Source: Boesenbergia rotunda (lineage: Eukaryota > Streptophyta > Magnoliopsida > Zingiberales > Zingiberaceae). Taken from it: a stretch of 64,000 nt of DNA. The stretch covers positions 310,001-374,000 of the forward strand of contig JAGFNQ010005259.1 in the NCBI GenBank assembly GCA_024364735.1, read 5' to 3'. The notes beneath the pieces are model-generated. The model ran no database searches. It had not been told where the DNA came from and worked only from the letters and a program-made list of their open reading frames with translations. This document shows positions 45,640 through 56,113 of this stretch, one piece after another; position 1 is the stretch's first letter; each line of letters starts with the position of its first letter. The position numbers were made by a program, and so were the translations under genes.

Positions 45640-45850
45640 TCCTCACCGTGTGTTTCGACGGCGTCAGGTACAACAACTCTGAGCTGCTCCGTTTCGTCGC
45701 CGCCTACTGCCGCAAAACGCGCAGTCTCCCTCGACTTCTTATGCACCGCCGCCCTCGACGTCTTCGTCGCCACGCTCGGCGTCTCCGACTATATCTTCTG
45801 CTCCCGGCGCCTCCGACCTCACCTCTTTTCGCCGCCACGCTCTGCATAAA
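45640..45850 (+). pseudogene. UGT relic, N-terminal domain fragment
   Basis: Two frames joined by one shift near 45722 read VRYNNSELLRFVAAYCRKT and then RAVSLDFLCTAALDVFVATLGVSDYIFCS. These align with VRPNNPQFLQFLSSYCQESDVRAVVLDFFCTEALEV...THLFFSS of the two intact UGTs, residues about 88-137, including the partner Asp. The GC-rich island stands out in AT-rich DNA 1.1 kb upstream of UGT-2. It is more diverged than the other pseudogene, so it is an older or different cluster member. The PSPG box and both ends are missing. Confidence 0.72.
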
Positions 45851-46184
45851 TGAAAGAGGCTTGTTGTGCTCTGTTTTTTCACGTTGAATAGACACAGACG
45901 CACCTTCTTAGCGGTTTCTTTAGTCTATTTAGTGCTCTCACCGACTGGATCGGATGGTAAAATGTTTGGCTGATTTGGTCGAGATCATAAATTTAAGAGT
46001 CGCCAGTTGCGCACGGAATAAAACCATGATTTGTTAACATTAATTCCCTCGACCCCAGATACCTTACCACACTAGTGATAATCGTGATTTGTCTCCCTCT
46101 GAAAATCTACGAGGACAAGATCAGAGAACCGTTAAAGTGACAGTTCCACTTTTTTTTTTATCTTTAGTCTATTTAATGCTCTCA

Positions 46185-46470
46185 CGATTAATATAATGGA
46201 AGGAGACTAATTATTATCTTAGATATTTATAATTTGATTATTAATTATTATATATTTTATAATAATTTTTCTTTTAAATAGATTGTGAATCTATATATTT
46301 TATAATAATTTTTTTTTAAATAAATTACGATTAATATAGTGGAAGGAGACTAATTATTATCTTAAATATTTATAATTTGATTCTTAATTATTATATATTT
46401 TATAATAATTTTTCTTTTAAATAGATTGTGAACCTATATATTTTATAATATTTTTTTAAAAAAATAAATG
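46185..46470 (+). repeat. 143-bp tandem duplication
   Basis: Units 46185-46327 and 46328-46470 both start CGATTAATATA and share GGAAGGAGACTAATTATTAT and a long AT-rich tail, with few differences. It lies 0.5-0.8 kb upstream of UGT-2. The remaining spacer from 45851 to 46917 shows no gene. Confidence 0.8.
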
Positions 46471-46917
46471 GTGAATATTGAGATGTTATATTTCTAAATC
46501 GTTTATTGTGAAGATTTTTATTCTGATGATATAAAAAATATTTATAGGACTCAATTGATCATCGAAAAAATCACATTAATAATTTAAAAAAATTCTATTT
46601 ATTTAATAATTAATTATATCTCTTATGCCACCGAACTCCCTTTGCCACCTCAATGATGAAAGAGAAAGAAAAATCCTCGAAACTTGTTTTTTTGTACAAT
46701 AAAAAACTACCTACTTTGTAAGTTATTGGCTAAGTGCAAAGAAAGTCTATCGAAAAGAATAAGACAGCCTAAACGGGATGCGGCACAGCTCATAAGAAAA
46801 AGACGCGGCTCCTTTTTGCTAGATCAAGGATTTGTTTTATCCTACTGGGGTCACCCGTGACCCAATGCATGATCGTGGAGCAGCAAACGATTTTTGACTA
46901 GTTTCTTCATCAGACTG

Positions 46918-46923
46918 TATAAA
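46918..46923 (+). promoter_or_regulatory. Probable TATA box of UGT-2
   Basis: TATAAA inside ACTGTATAAACAGTC, 69 bp upstream of the UGT-2 ATG. The flanking words match those around the UGT-1 TATA box. Confidence 0.65.
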
Positions 46924-46991
46924 CAGTCCCAAATCCGACCGCCTCTTCGCCTTTGTTTACTCCTCCAAAATAAGAACATAGCTCAAGATCA

Positions 46992-48425
46992 ATGGAGAAG
47001 AAGCCGACAGTGGTGTTCTATCCGGTGGACGGTATGGGGCACGTGGTGCCCATGGTCGAGTTGGCCAAGCTCTTCGTCCTCCACGACATCGCCGCCGTCG
47101 TCGTCCTTATGCACTCGCCCTCGAAGCACCCCTCCGTCGACCCCTTCGTCGCCCGAGTTTCCGCCTCCCACCCTTCCATCTCCTTCCACCAGCTCCCGCC
47201 TCCGGCGGAATCCGTCGTCGACCCATCCGGTCAAAGATTCTTTGACTCCGTCAGGCCGAATAATCCCCAGTTCCTCCAATTCCTCTCTTCCTATTGCCAG
47301 GAATCCGACGTCCGCGCCGTCGTCCTCGACTTCTTCTGCACAGACGCGCTCGAAGTCACCGCCGAGCTCCGACTCCGAACACACTTCTTCTTCTCATCCA
47401 GTGCCTCCGGCCTCGCCGTGTTTATCTACCTCCCGACCATGATCGCCGCCATGGACGTCAGCTTCGGAGACCTCGGCGATGCGCCGCTCCACTACCCGGG
47501 GATGCCCCCCATCCCGGCCTCCCACATGCCCATCCATTTTGTGAACCCCGAAACCGTGATGTTTAAGAAGATGGTGAGCATGTTCGGACGCCTACCCGAC
47601 GCAGACGCTATTATTATCAACTCCTTCGACCTCCTCGAATCAGAGGTCCTCGAGACTCTTCGAAGTGGGGCGTGCGTTCCGGGACGTCGGATGCCGAGTG
47701 TCCACTGCGTCGGTCCGTTGATCGTCGAAGCGAGTGGAGACGTGGGAGGAGGAAAGGGCGTAAGGCCCGCGTGCGTGGGGTGGTTGGATGCGCAGCCACG
47801 CGGCAGCGTGATTTTCCTCTGTTTCGGGAGCATGGGTTCGTTCTCGGTGGATCAGCTGAAGCAGATTGCTACTGGCTTAGAAAGGAGCGAGCAGCGGTTC
47901 CTGTGGGTAGTCCGGGCTCCTCCTAGTGGTGAAGGAGTGAATGTGATCCTGCATCCGTCGGAGCCGGACTTGGATGCTCTGTTGCCGGAGGGATTCTTGG
48001 AGCGGACCAAGCAGAGGGGGATGGTGGTGAAGTCGTGGGCGCCGCAGGTGGAGGTGCTGAATCATGCTGCGGTGGGGGGTTTCGTGACGCACTGTGGGTG
48101 GAACTCGACGCTGGAGGCGATCACCGCCGGGGTGGCGATGGTGGCGTGGCCGCTGTACGCGGAGCAGCGATTGAACAAGGTGTTTCTGGTGGATCAGATG
48201 AAGTTGGCGGTGGCGATGGAGGGGTACGACAGAGAGATGGTGACGGCGGAGGAGGTGGAGGCGAAGCTAAGGTGGGTGATGGAATCGGAGGGAGGGAAGG
48301 AATTGAGGGAGCGGGCGGCGTTGATGAAGGAAAAAGCGGCAGAGGCGAGGCGTGAAGGGGGTTCGTCGCAACTGGCTATGCTGGAAGTGATTGCTAAAGA
48401 CCTTCAAGAGTTCAAGTCAAACTAG
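46992..48425 (+). CDS. UDP-glycosyltransferase, UGT88-like (UGT-2)
   Basis: An intact, intronless frame of 477 residues, most of them identical to UGT-1. His17 (PVDGMGHVVP) and Asp113 (VVLDFFCT) form the catalytic pair. The PSPG box spans Trp349-Gln392 with the consensus FVTHCGWNS and the final YAEQ, pointing to UDP-glucose as donor. Differences from UGT-1 cluster in the acceptor half (GLAVFIYLPTMIAAMD; IHFVNPETVM) and in a loop with GDVGGGKGVRPA, two residues longer. It is probably a cytosolic small-molecule O-glucosyltransferase of the UGT88 group; the acceptor is unknown. It lies on the opposite strand from UGT-1, 36.5 kb away. Confidence 0.95.
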   Translation: MEKKPTVVFYPVDGMGHVVPMVELAKLFVLHDIAAVVVLMHSPSKHPSVDPFVARVSASHPSISFHQLPPPAESVVDPSGQRFFDSVRPNNPQFLQFLSSYCQESDVRAVVLDFFCTDALEVTAELRLRTHFFFSSSASGLAVFIYLPTMIAAMDVSFGDLGDAPLHYPGMPPIPASHMPIHFVNPETVMFKKMVSMFGRLPDADAIIINSFDLLESEVLETLRSGACVPGRRMPSVHCVGPLIVEASGDVGGGKGVRPACVGWLDAQPRGSVIFLCFGSMGSFSVDQLKQIATGLERSEQRFLWVVRAPPSGEGVNVILHPSEPDLDALLPEGFLERTKQRGMVVKSWAPQVEVLNHAAVGGFVTHCGWNSTLEAITAGVAMVAWPLYAEQRLNKVFLVDQMKLAVAMEGYDREMVTAEEVEAKLRWVMESEGGKELRERAALMKEKAAEARREGGSSQLAMLEVIAKDLQEFKSN

Positions 48426-49728
48426 TGTTGACGAAAGAGGACATTTCATGGCCACTGTTCCAGAAAAGAGGGGAGACGTACGAGGAAGAGCATATGTCCC
48501 TGGATTAGAATCGGTTAGTATGCGTGAGTTGACTACAAAAATTGAAACCTGAGAGTCAAAGTTTCAAAAATAATGTTAAAATGATAGCAAGAGGAACCGG
48601 CGATTGTCACTCCAACACTCAAAATAAAATTCAGGAGTGAGAGGAATTGCGGGAAGGAAAAGGGAAAAGAGTTTAGAATGATGCAGACTTTTTTTTCCCA
48701 TGTCTTTGATATCCTTTTATTCATTTTCTGTCATCTTTTAATGACATTTATGCTTGCTCTTTAACAATTATCTTTATTGTCAATCATTAATGATCGTCAT
48801 TGGATCTTCTCCCGTGTACGTTACCATTACCTTCTAAATATTGCAAACCCATTTTATATCTTGGAAGCGCCTTAAAATTTTTTTAATTACTTCTCATTAT
48901 TATATTGTAATATCTTACGGATGACGTCTTTAAGGGTCGTCAAGATTAAGTGTTTCCATCTAAGACTGTGATCGTCTTCCAAGACCTATTTCCCGAGTCC
49001 ATGTTCGGGCCATTCCTGTTATGCCATCAGACTTTGTTCGACCGACCCAAGTGAGGTTGGCCTGAGCGAGTGCATTGCATGGAGTCCTTGCCCTAGTTCA
49101 CTTGCCATTCGTCACGGAGTCTCCCTCTCGGGAGATATTAACCACAACATCTCTCGAGCGGGATCAAGACGTCTCCTGAGCGTCTTTCGGTCCCTTTCTA
49201 ATATGTGGCGGCTGTTTTAGGCCACGTTGTACCATCTCAATACATTCTTAATCACAAGACCTCCCTTTAAGTCCAATCGAAAGAGACGTGAGACCGACTG
49301 ATTGAATGATAAGATAATACTGTAGATGACTGTCATGCAAGAGAGAGTTGCACTAGGACATTAAATGTGGAGCCATGATAGGTGATTTTTAAGAGATTTG
49401 AAAGTTAATCTCCATTAATGAGGCGTGTCATGCATTAATGAGATGAGAGAGAGAGAGACAAGTATTGTTCACCGCTAGACCCCTGACAGGTGTCCTCTCC
49501 GGAGGTGCCACGTAGCCCTTTATCTTGGTAAGACACTGTGCTGATGTCGGCTGGCACAACTTTTGCACATTCTTCGTAAGTGCTCTCTTCCGAGGTATAG
49601 GGTTTAGGGTTAATGGTGAATGCGACAAGCGAAAATAATTATTCGCCTCAATTTACCCGCCATCTGACCGTCAGAATGATCTCGTTCCGCGAGTCCTGCC
49701 GCTGACGACTGCTTCCGTCTCAACAAGG

Positions 49729-49760
<32 letters not shown>

Positions 49761-49899
49761 GCCTTAGGGTCACCGCATTTGTTGTTGTTGCTCCCCTTGT
49801 TGGTATCCACAAGTGTCTTGCCTTGTTGCCTTCTCTTTATTGCTAGCGTCGTCCTCCCATGTAAGCTCTGACCTTTTTCCTCATCATTTCCTTTCTGTG
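48426..49899. other. Spacer with LTR-like text and an AT microsatellite
   Basis: 48426-48900 is the 3' flank of UGT-2 with no gene. From about 48900 the DNA is richer in GC, with phrases such as TCTCGGGAGATATTAACC and TCTCCTGAGCGTCTTTCGG that look like an eroded gypsy LTR, but no ends were found. An (AT)n run lies at 49731-49759. Confidence 0.45.
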
Positions 49900-50940
49900 G
49901 CTGAACCTAGGTACATAGTTCCTCGGTACGAGTGTGCTAGGTCAAAACTGATTGGAGAGCACCTCCCTAGTGCTCACTTCAAGTATGAGATCTCTTCACA
50001 CTATAGGATTAGGGTTCCTTAGTCTACCGAAGTCCCCTGTGCCCCCTCCCCCCTCTCTCAAGGTTCTATACCTTTTCCTTGGACCAAGTAGAGTACAAGT
50101 TGAGGTTCCCTATACACACCTTCTTTGAAGAGGTATCTAAGTATTTTCAAATATAACTACATCAAATGGCCCGTACCGTCTTCACCATCTTGAGCATCAT
50201 TTTTAGGTTGTATGACATTCCCTTGACTTCCCTCTTCTTCTATTATTTTTATCACCCGAAGCAAGCAGGTATGGGGTCCTTCCATTTTATGTCCCGTTTA
50301 GGCTATAAATTCTTAGATAAGTTTCTCTCGTCTCACAAAGGTTGGATGGACCAATTTTTCTTTATAATCCCGCCCAAGTCCTTCAACTTCCTAAGCGGCT
50401 GGATTATGGACCTCCCAACGCCCCTCTCACTCGGCAAGTATCAAAAGAGTGCTAGCTTTTAGAGGGCTCGGAAAATTTTGTCTGGCATAAGCTTCGATGG
50501 CCCCATGCTGGTTCGCGTCGAGGGCTTGCTTTACTGAGTAGGACTGAGCCCTAATGTAGCAGAGCTAGATCTTTCCTTAGGTATGCCTTTGCATTATACA
50601 TAACTTTAATACTAATCGTTACTTCTTTTGTTGGTTGTAGATGAATCATGTTGAACAGCTCGGTAACGTAGCTGATGAAGTGGGACCTTGTTGACTTGGA
50701 AGCACTACTGACTCTAGAGGTTTCGGAGGATGCGCCCAACGGTGCTAGAATTGACGCCGACTTGCCCGCTGGCGACTAGACATATAGAGTCTAGCTCAGT
50801 CGGCGAATCGAGCTGAGCCACAGAATCGGAGAGTGTTCCTTCGCCTCCAGCTTCTCCCCAACTGTCGCGGGAGCTATCTACCATTGTGAAGGTACCCAAA
50901 GAGGGATTACCGCCTAGTTTAGCAATCAAGGTGCTGGTTG
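49900..50940 (+). pseudogene. Plant gypsy-type transposon ORF (Transposase_28-like), degenerate
   Basis: Across stops, the plus strand reads RFPIHTFFEEVSKYFQI, then MARTVFTILSIIFRLYDIPLTSLFFYYFYHPKQ and FHFMSRLGYKFLDKFLSSHKGWMDQFFFI. This matches the general pattern of the plant family described in Pfam as putative gypsy-type transposon (Transposase_28), especially the SHKGWK.RFF step. Downstream text to 50940 includes Ser/Pro-rich coding remains. It is in opposite orientation to the gypsy fragment that begins at about 50950, so it belongs to a different insertion. Its function is unknown even in intact copies. Confidence 0.55.
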
Positions 50941-50949
50941 GGCCCTCGG

Positions 50950-52837
50950 TAGAGGTGCTAGACAATGTATAAGCTTCTGCTTTAGCTCGGGAGGTAGTTC
51001 AGTTGCAATCTTGGTAGTTCCATCCTTCCGGTAGGGGTGAATTTGAACTTCCTCCTGTTTCTCTGGCCTTCTGTCTTCCTTTGCTTCTTTCCCAAATCGG
51101 GGATTGACCAACTTTATTTGTAGTGTTTGATGCACCCTTGCGTTCTTGAGGGCATCAACTCTAACATCATCATTGTAATATTTTTAACGACCAACTAACT
51201 TTCTCTGACTTCCCTGACCTGGCTGCTAACTAGAAATTTGATTTTCTGGTGATAAATAGACACCATAGTTTGAAACAGACTCAAGACCGGTTGACCTAAA
51301 ATCTCATTGTAGGAAGAAGCAACATCCACCATGAGAAACGAAGTTCTTTTCGTTCTTGCAAATTTTTCATCCCTTAGGGTCAACGATATACATTTGCCCC
51401 CGGGGTTATAGTTGATGCCCCATAAAATCAAACAACATGGTCACAATGAGTCAAATCTCATCTTTCTCGATTTGCATATGATCCAAGACATCCTTGAAGA
51501 TGATGTTCACTGAACTACCTATATCAACAAATACCCTTTTAACAAGATAATTAGACACCATTGTTTTTATTACTAGGGCATTTTCATGTGGGGCTTCCAC
51601 CCCCTCTAAGTCTTTTGGTCCAAAGGAAATGAGAGGGTCGGGTTGTCGAGCTCGGCTAGTCCCCATCGAGTAGTTCTCCAACCATCGCGCATGAGACTTC
51701 CGTGCACGATTAGAATCTCCGTTAGTTGGTCCTCTTGAAATCATACAGACATCCCCCCTAGGGATACCTCGGTTAGGCGTCCTTCCTTTAGACTGGTCTC
51801 GAGCGGGAGATGACATCCTCTTAGAGAGAGATCCCTTCTGTTCGGGTGATCATCTTCTTGAAGGAGAGAGCATCCTTTGTTGATGTTCCCATTCCTCTGA
51901 CTTACCGACTCGTGGTGAACGGTTACTAGTCTTGGGAGAATACCTCCCATTGCGTGCCCTTCTAGCACTTCCCTTTTTTGTTTGTCGGAGGGAATAGCAT
52001 TCCTCCATGGAATGCATATACGAATGATGATATGAGCAATACTTCCCACCGTTAGGCACCTTTCGCTCAGGAGGTGACTCTGTGTTGATTGTTTGCACCA
52101 TTTTTTTCTACAGGTCGAAATTCTGATCTCTATTAGACCGACCATCCTTAGCCCGAGAAGGGGTCTGAGGTGCTTTCCGTTCGGGTATGACATCGGGATG
52201 AGGTTGAGTCCCTCTTGACTCTTTACGCCATGCATATTTGACTTTTTTCACATTTACATTCTTGACCAATCGTCCAAGCAAGTCATCAAAACTGGTCGGG
52301 GACTTCTTTACCAATGACCGGAAGAACTCGTCTTATATTAGACCCTGAGTGAAGACACTCATCAAGATATCTGAGGTGGTTGTAGGAACATCTTGGGCCA
52401 CACAATTGAAATATTGGATGTAATCTTTCAACGTCTCCTTGTTCTTTTGCTTCAAAGCAAATAGGTTTAGAGCAGTCTTATGATATCACCTACTGTTTGC
52501 AAAATAATGTAAGAAAACTATTCGAAACATTCCAAAGCTACCAACTGAAGCCGTCGACAACCTTTTGAACCAACGCTGAGCAACTCCCAAGAGAGTGTTG
52601 AGAAACACTTTACACAACCCAATCTGTGTATTGTTGTAACATAGCAGCATTCTTGAACTTACACAGATGGTCTTCTGGGTCCGAAGTGACGTTGTATTCT
52701 CCGATGGTGGGAGGATGAAAATATCGAGGCATATGATCCTCAACAATCGCCCGTGTAAAGGGCATTGGCCCATAATCAAAGCGAAGGGAGACATGAGTGC
52801 TCCCTGCCTTCATAACATTCGAGAGTGGGGTGGTTGA
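50950..52837 (-). pseudogene. Gag and protease remains of the third Tat element
   Basis: Gag core: MPRYFHPPTIGEYNVTSDPEDHLCKFKNAAMLQQYTD, then QRWFKRLSTASVGSFGMF. The zinc-like motif is KYCSYHHSYMHSMEECYSLR. Protease: VFVDIGSSVNIIFKDVLDQMQ, where the Asp is present, and FLMVDVASSYNEILGQPVLSLFQ. The linker RFGKEAKEDRRPEKQEEVQIHPYR follows. Several frameshifts and stops separate these pieces, so nothing can be made from it. Confidence 0.82.
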
Positions 52838-54182
52838 TGTTGGATCGAGAAAACCGATAGAGGGGGGGTGAATATCGGAAATCGTTCGGATTTTCGTAAA
52901 GAGCACGTACGCAGCGGAAATGAAATAAAAATAATCACAGCACAAAGACACAGTCGATTTACTTGGTTCGGAGCCTGTGTCGACTCCTACTCCAAGGCCC
53001 ACGGTCGTTGACCGTTTACTTTGGGCAATTCTATATTCGGCGCAAATAGGTTACACAATTTAATTACAAAATGAGTGCAGTAAAATATGATAAAGAAAGT
53101 ACACTCTTCTTTACCGACGTCCGGAGTAGATCGACTCTTTCGGGGCAGCGGGACGTCGTCGACTCGAGTTGGAAGGTTTCCGGAGCAAGTCGCGAGAGCA
53201 GAAGAGCTTTGAGATGTTGAGTGCAATTGATACTTTGAAGCCTTGGTCGAGGGGCCTTTATATAGGGCCTAGGGGCTCCCGGGACGTCGGGGGCGCCCCC
53301 ACGTGTCCTTCGATCCGGTTCAATCTCGGTCAGCGTCTGATCCCCTTATCTTCGGGATCCGCTTTGACCGGGGCGCCCGGAGCGCTCGGGGCGCCCGAGT
53401 TGACCGGGTCAAGTCTTATCTTCTGGCTTCGAAGGCTTCTGGTCTGAGGCATGCATATGGGGGCGCCCGGGAGCAGCGGGGGCGCCCGGGAGCACGGGGG
53501 CGCCCCGCCCAGCAGCTGTTCGACCCCTTTTTTCTTTAACTTGTTTTGCATGCACCTTGGGGGCGCCCGGGATGCTCCGGGCGCCCTACTCAGCCATTGC
53601 CTCACTCCTTTGAGGTTTTTTGAGCTGCAGACACACGTTCCTTCGGTCCTGCATCCAGGGTTAGTCCAAAACACAATGCAACAATAAAATATTTATTTAT
53701 ACAGCCTTAGCTGTCTTGGTTCTGACTTTGGTCTCCAAAATGGAGCCCTAGGTCGAACCGACGCCTACTGTTCCCTCGACGGGGAACGCGTCCTCACCTA
53801 CTCCTCTCGGGAGATTTTACCTGATGCCAACCGCTCCTTTGGTTGGACTTTTGCCTGACGGTCCTTTGTCAGGTCTTGGATGCTGGCAGTCCTTCGCCAG
53901 TTGCCTAGCAGTCCTTCGTTAGGGCTTTGATACTGGTCGTCCTTCGCCAGTTGCCTAGCAGTCCTTCGCTAGGGCTTGGATACTAGCAATCCTTCGCCAG
54001 TTGCCTAGCAGTCCTTCGCTAGGGCTTGGATACTGGCAGTCCTTCGCCAGGTGCCTAGCATTCCTTCGCTAGGACTTTGTCTCTGCACACTTGAGTAACA
54101 TCGTTAGATCACAAACAAACTTAACTTTGAATCCTTTGCCAATATCAAAACAAGGTTCGATATGGTGCTTCCTGCACCAACA
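52838..54182 (-). mobile_element. Solo LTR with GGGCGCCC words
   Basis: On the minus strand it starts TGTTGGTGCAGGAAGCACC and ends TCGATCCAACA, 1345 bp. The flanks are GTTGA (52833-52837) and CTTGA (54183-54187), a 5-bp duplication with one mismatch. A TATA box (CTATATAAAGG) lies at about 53257-53267. Upstream of it on the minus strand (53275-53590) the word GGGCGCCC with extensions occurs about seven times. Near 53870-54080 a 60-bp unit with CAGTCCTTCGCCAG and TGCCTAGCA repeats about four times. No genes. Confidence 0.85.
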
Positions 54183-54184
54183 CT

Positions 54185-54400
54185 TGAGACTGAGGACCAA
54201 GCCTTCAACAATGCTTCTCCCGCCTCTCGATGATGACCCTGTACTTTTGGAGATGAGGGCGATGCCTGCTTCCCTACGGACATGGAAGCAACCTGATGCA
54301 CTTGGTGTTGCTCTAGCGCCCCTCGCATCGCTGACGCTATGAGTTGGTCTAGCTCCTCACGGGTAAGAACTACAGTCACTGAGTTGTCAGGATTTTCCAT
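54185..54400 (-). pseudogene. Gag N-terminus of the third Tat element
   Basis: The frame starting at 54400 reads VTVVLTREELDQLIASAMRGALEQHQVHQ and runs into the solo LTR, where the match to other gags ends. The continuation is at 52837 on the other side of the LTR. Confidence 0.8.
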
Positions 54401-54453
54401 CGAATTAGCAGCCTCAGGTTAGAAATTATTCTCACAAATGGCGGTAAAATGAC

Positions 54454-55090
54454 CCGGAAGCTAGCAGGTGGGATGATGATACCTGGTAATGCGATTAATG
54501 AGCTAGCCAAGAGAGAGACCTGAGAAAGAAATTTTAGGGAACGTTAGAAGAGCGCCGGAAGGGTTCCAGGGATCCCTGACGCTCAAGTCAGTCAATTTTT
54601 TAGGAAAGAGAAAGTAGTATAATAGGGGGAAATGAGAAAATTCTGACTTTTTCAAAGGTCCTTAATTATCTTTTATTCTGTCCTCTAATCATTCTTCATC
54701 TTGGGATCTTAATGATATTTAATGTTTCCATTATGTTAGTATTCCCATAACGGTCGGTGCTCATTAAAGCGTGTGACAGATTCTCCCCTTTCTCATCATT
54801 TGATATATTGATGGCACCTCTGAAAGTATTAAATGCTCCCCTTGCGAGGTGATTAATGAAGTTTGCTTTGATCGAAGGGAGGCATCCCAGTTAATCAGCC
54901 ACTACACAAGCACTCCCGAGTGGGGAGCCCATTCCATGCCAAATATATCAAAGGTATTCACTCTTCAAGACTAGCACACAATCAAGATCTCGACCAAGAG
55001 CCATAGTTCACGACCAGGGACTACAATTAGGTTCCCAACCGAGACAACATCCGGCTACACGAACGGATCTACCTGAGCATCCTCATAACA
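54454..55090 (-). mobile_element. 5' LTR of the third Tat element
   Basis: The minus strand starts TGTTATGAGGATGC at 55090 and ends near 54454, just before CATTTTACCGCCATTTG. It shares CGCTCAAGTCAGT and the purine-rich AGAAAGTAG text with the LTR fragment at 7905-8500. The inner boundary is approximate because the end is mutated. 55091-55128 is a short unassigned gap before the UGT pseudogene. Confidence 0.6.
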
Positions 55091-55128
55091 CCCCGCCCAG
55101 TGGCAGCACGTGACTAACCCCCAATCAA

Positions 55129-55817
55129 CTTAGAAGCAGAGATCGTGAAGACTCTTCGAAGTGGGGTTTTCGTTCCGGGCCATCGGATGCCAAGTGTCTA
55201 CTGCGTCAGTCTGTTGGTCGTCGATGCGAGCGGAGAAAGAAAGGGTGATAGGCCCGCGTGCTTGGCGTGGTTGGATGAGCAGCCATGCAACAGTGTGATG
55301 TTTCTCTGTTTCATTAGCATGGGTTCATTCTCGGTGGATTAGCTGAAGCAGATTGCGATTGGCTTAGAAAGGAGTGGCAACCGTTCCTTTAGGTAGTCCG
55401 GGCTCCTCCTAGTGGTGAGGGAATGATCCTGCCTCCGTCATCAGAGTTGGACTTGGATGCTCTGCTACCGGAGGGATTCTTGGAGCAGACCCAGCATAGA
55501 GGAATGGTGGCGAAGTCGTGGATGCTACAGGTGGAGGTGCTGAATCATTCTACGATGAGGGGGAGGGGGTTTCGTGACACACTGCGAGTGGAACTTGACG
55601 CTGGGATTGTGGAGCAGACCTAGTAGAGAGGGATGGTGGTAAAGTCGTGGGCGTTGCAAGTGGAAGTGCTAAATCATGTTGCGGGGGGGGGGGGGGGGGG
55701 GGGAGGCGGGTTTTGTGACACAATGCGGGTGGACCTTGATGCTGGAGGCGATTACCTCCAAGATGGAGATGGTGGCATGGCCATTGTACGCTGAGCAGTG
55801 ATTGAACAAGGTGTTTT
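55129..55817 (+). pseudogene. UGT88-like pseudogene, C-terminal half
   Basis: Starts at the position of UGT residue about 218 and reads TLRSGVFVPGHRMPSVYCV, ASGERKGDRPACLAWLDEQP, and FLCFISMGSFSVD followed by a stop. GERKGDRPAC makes it closer to UGT-1 (GERKGERPAC) than to UGT-2. Later text matches MDALLPEGFLERTKQRGMVVKSWAPQVEVLNH in shifted frames. A segment of about 125 bp covering this to the PSPG start is doubled (near 55483-55600 and 55612-55735), and the second copy holds a run of 21 G. It ends at 55817 in the LAEQ-NKVF region, where a copia LTR begins. The N-terminal half is absent. Confidence 0.9.
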
Positions 55818-56113
55818 TGTAAGAAATAAAGAGGAGACGAAGAATGACAGAATAAAATTCTTAGATGATTTATTATTGAAGCCAATATGCATATTTATAC
55901 AAGTTGTCTATCCAATAAATAAAAGATTAATTATGACATACAATCATAAGTATAATAAATTTGGAAATATTATTTTTGCTATTGACCCATGTTATGCCAA
56001 ATATAATAAAAATCAATTGATTGGAATCAATCCATATTGATTTTGATATGATGCCAAATATAATAAAACTTAATTGATTGAAATTGATTTGAGATTATCT
56101 TCCATTATTGTCA
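55818..56113 (-). mobile_element. 3' LTR of the second copia element
   Basis: The minus strand starts TGACAATAATGGAAG right after the polypurine tract and ends TTATTTCTTACA. A TATA box is TTGTATAAATATGC (near 55896-55909). It inserted into the UGT pseudogene. The flank GTTTT at 55813-55817 would be the target duplication, but its partner was not found. Confidence 0.7.

Larger units (their letters stand above)
50950..55090 (-). mobile_element. Ty3/gypsy, Tat-lineage element, third copy, split by a solo LTR
   Basis: The minus-strand order is LTR (about 54454-55090), primer-binding region with degenerate text (CCGCCATTTGTGAGAAT), gag start (54185-54400), then a solo LTR at 52838-54182, the rest of gag, and protease. 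It breaks off near 50950 in the linker before RT. Gag opens MENPDNSVTVVLTREELDQL, like the element at 39295-43010. RT, RNase H, integrase and the 3' LTR are absent. Confidence 0.82.

Noticed and set aside
46894..47442. 182-residue plus-strand frame overlapping the UGT-2 start
   Set aside because: It is out of frame with UGT-2 and rich in Ser/Pro from a GC-rich shadow.
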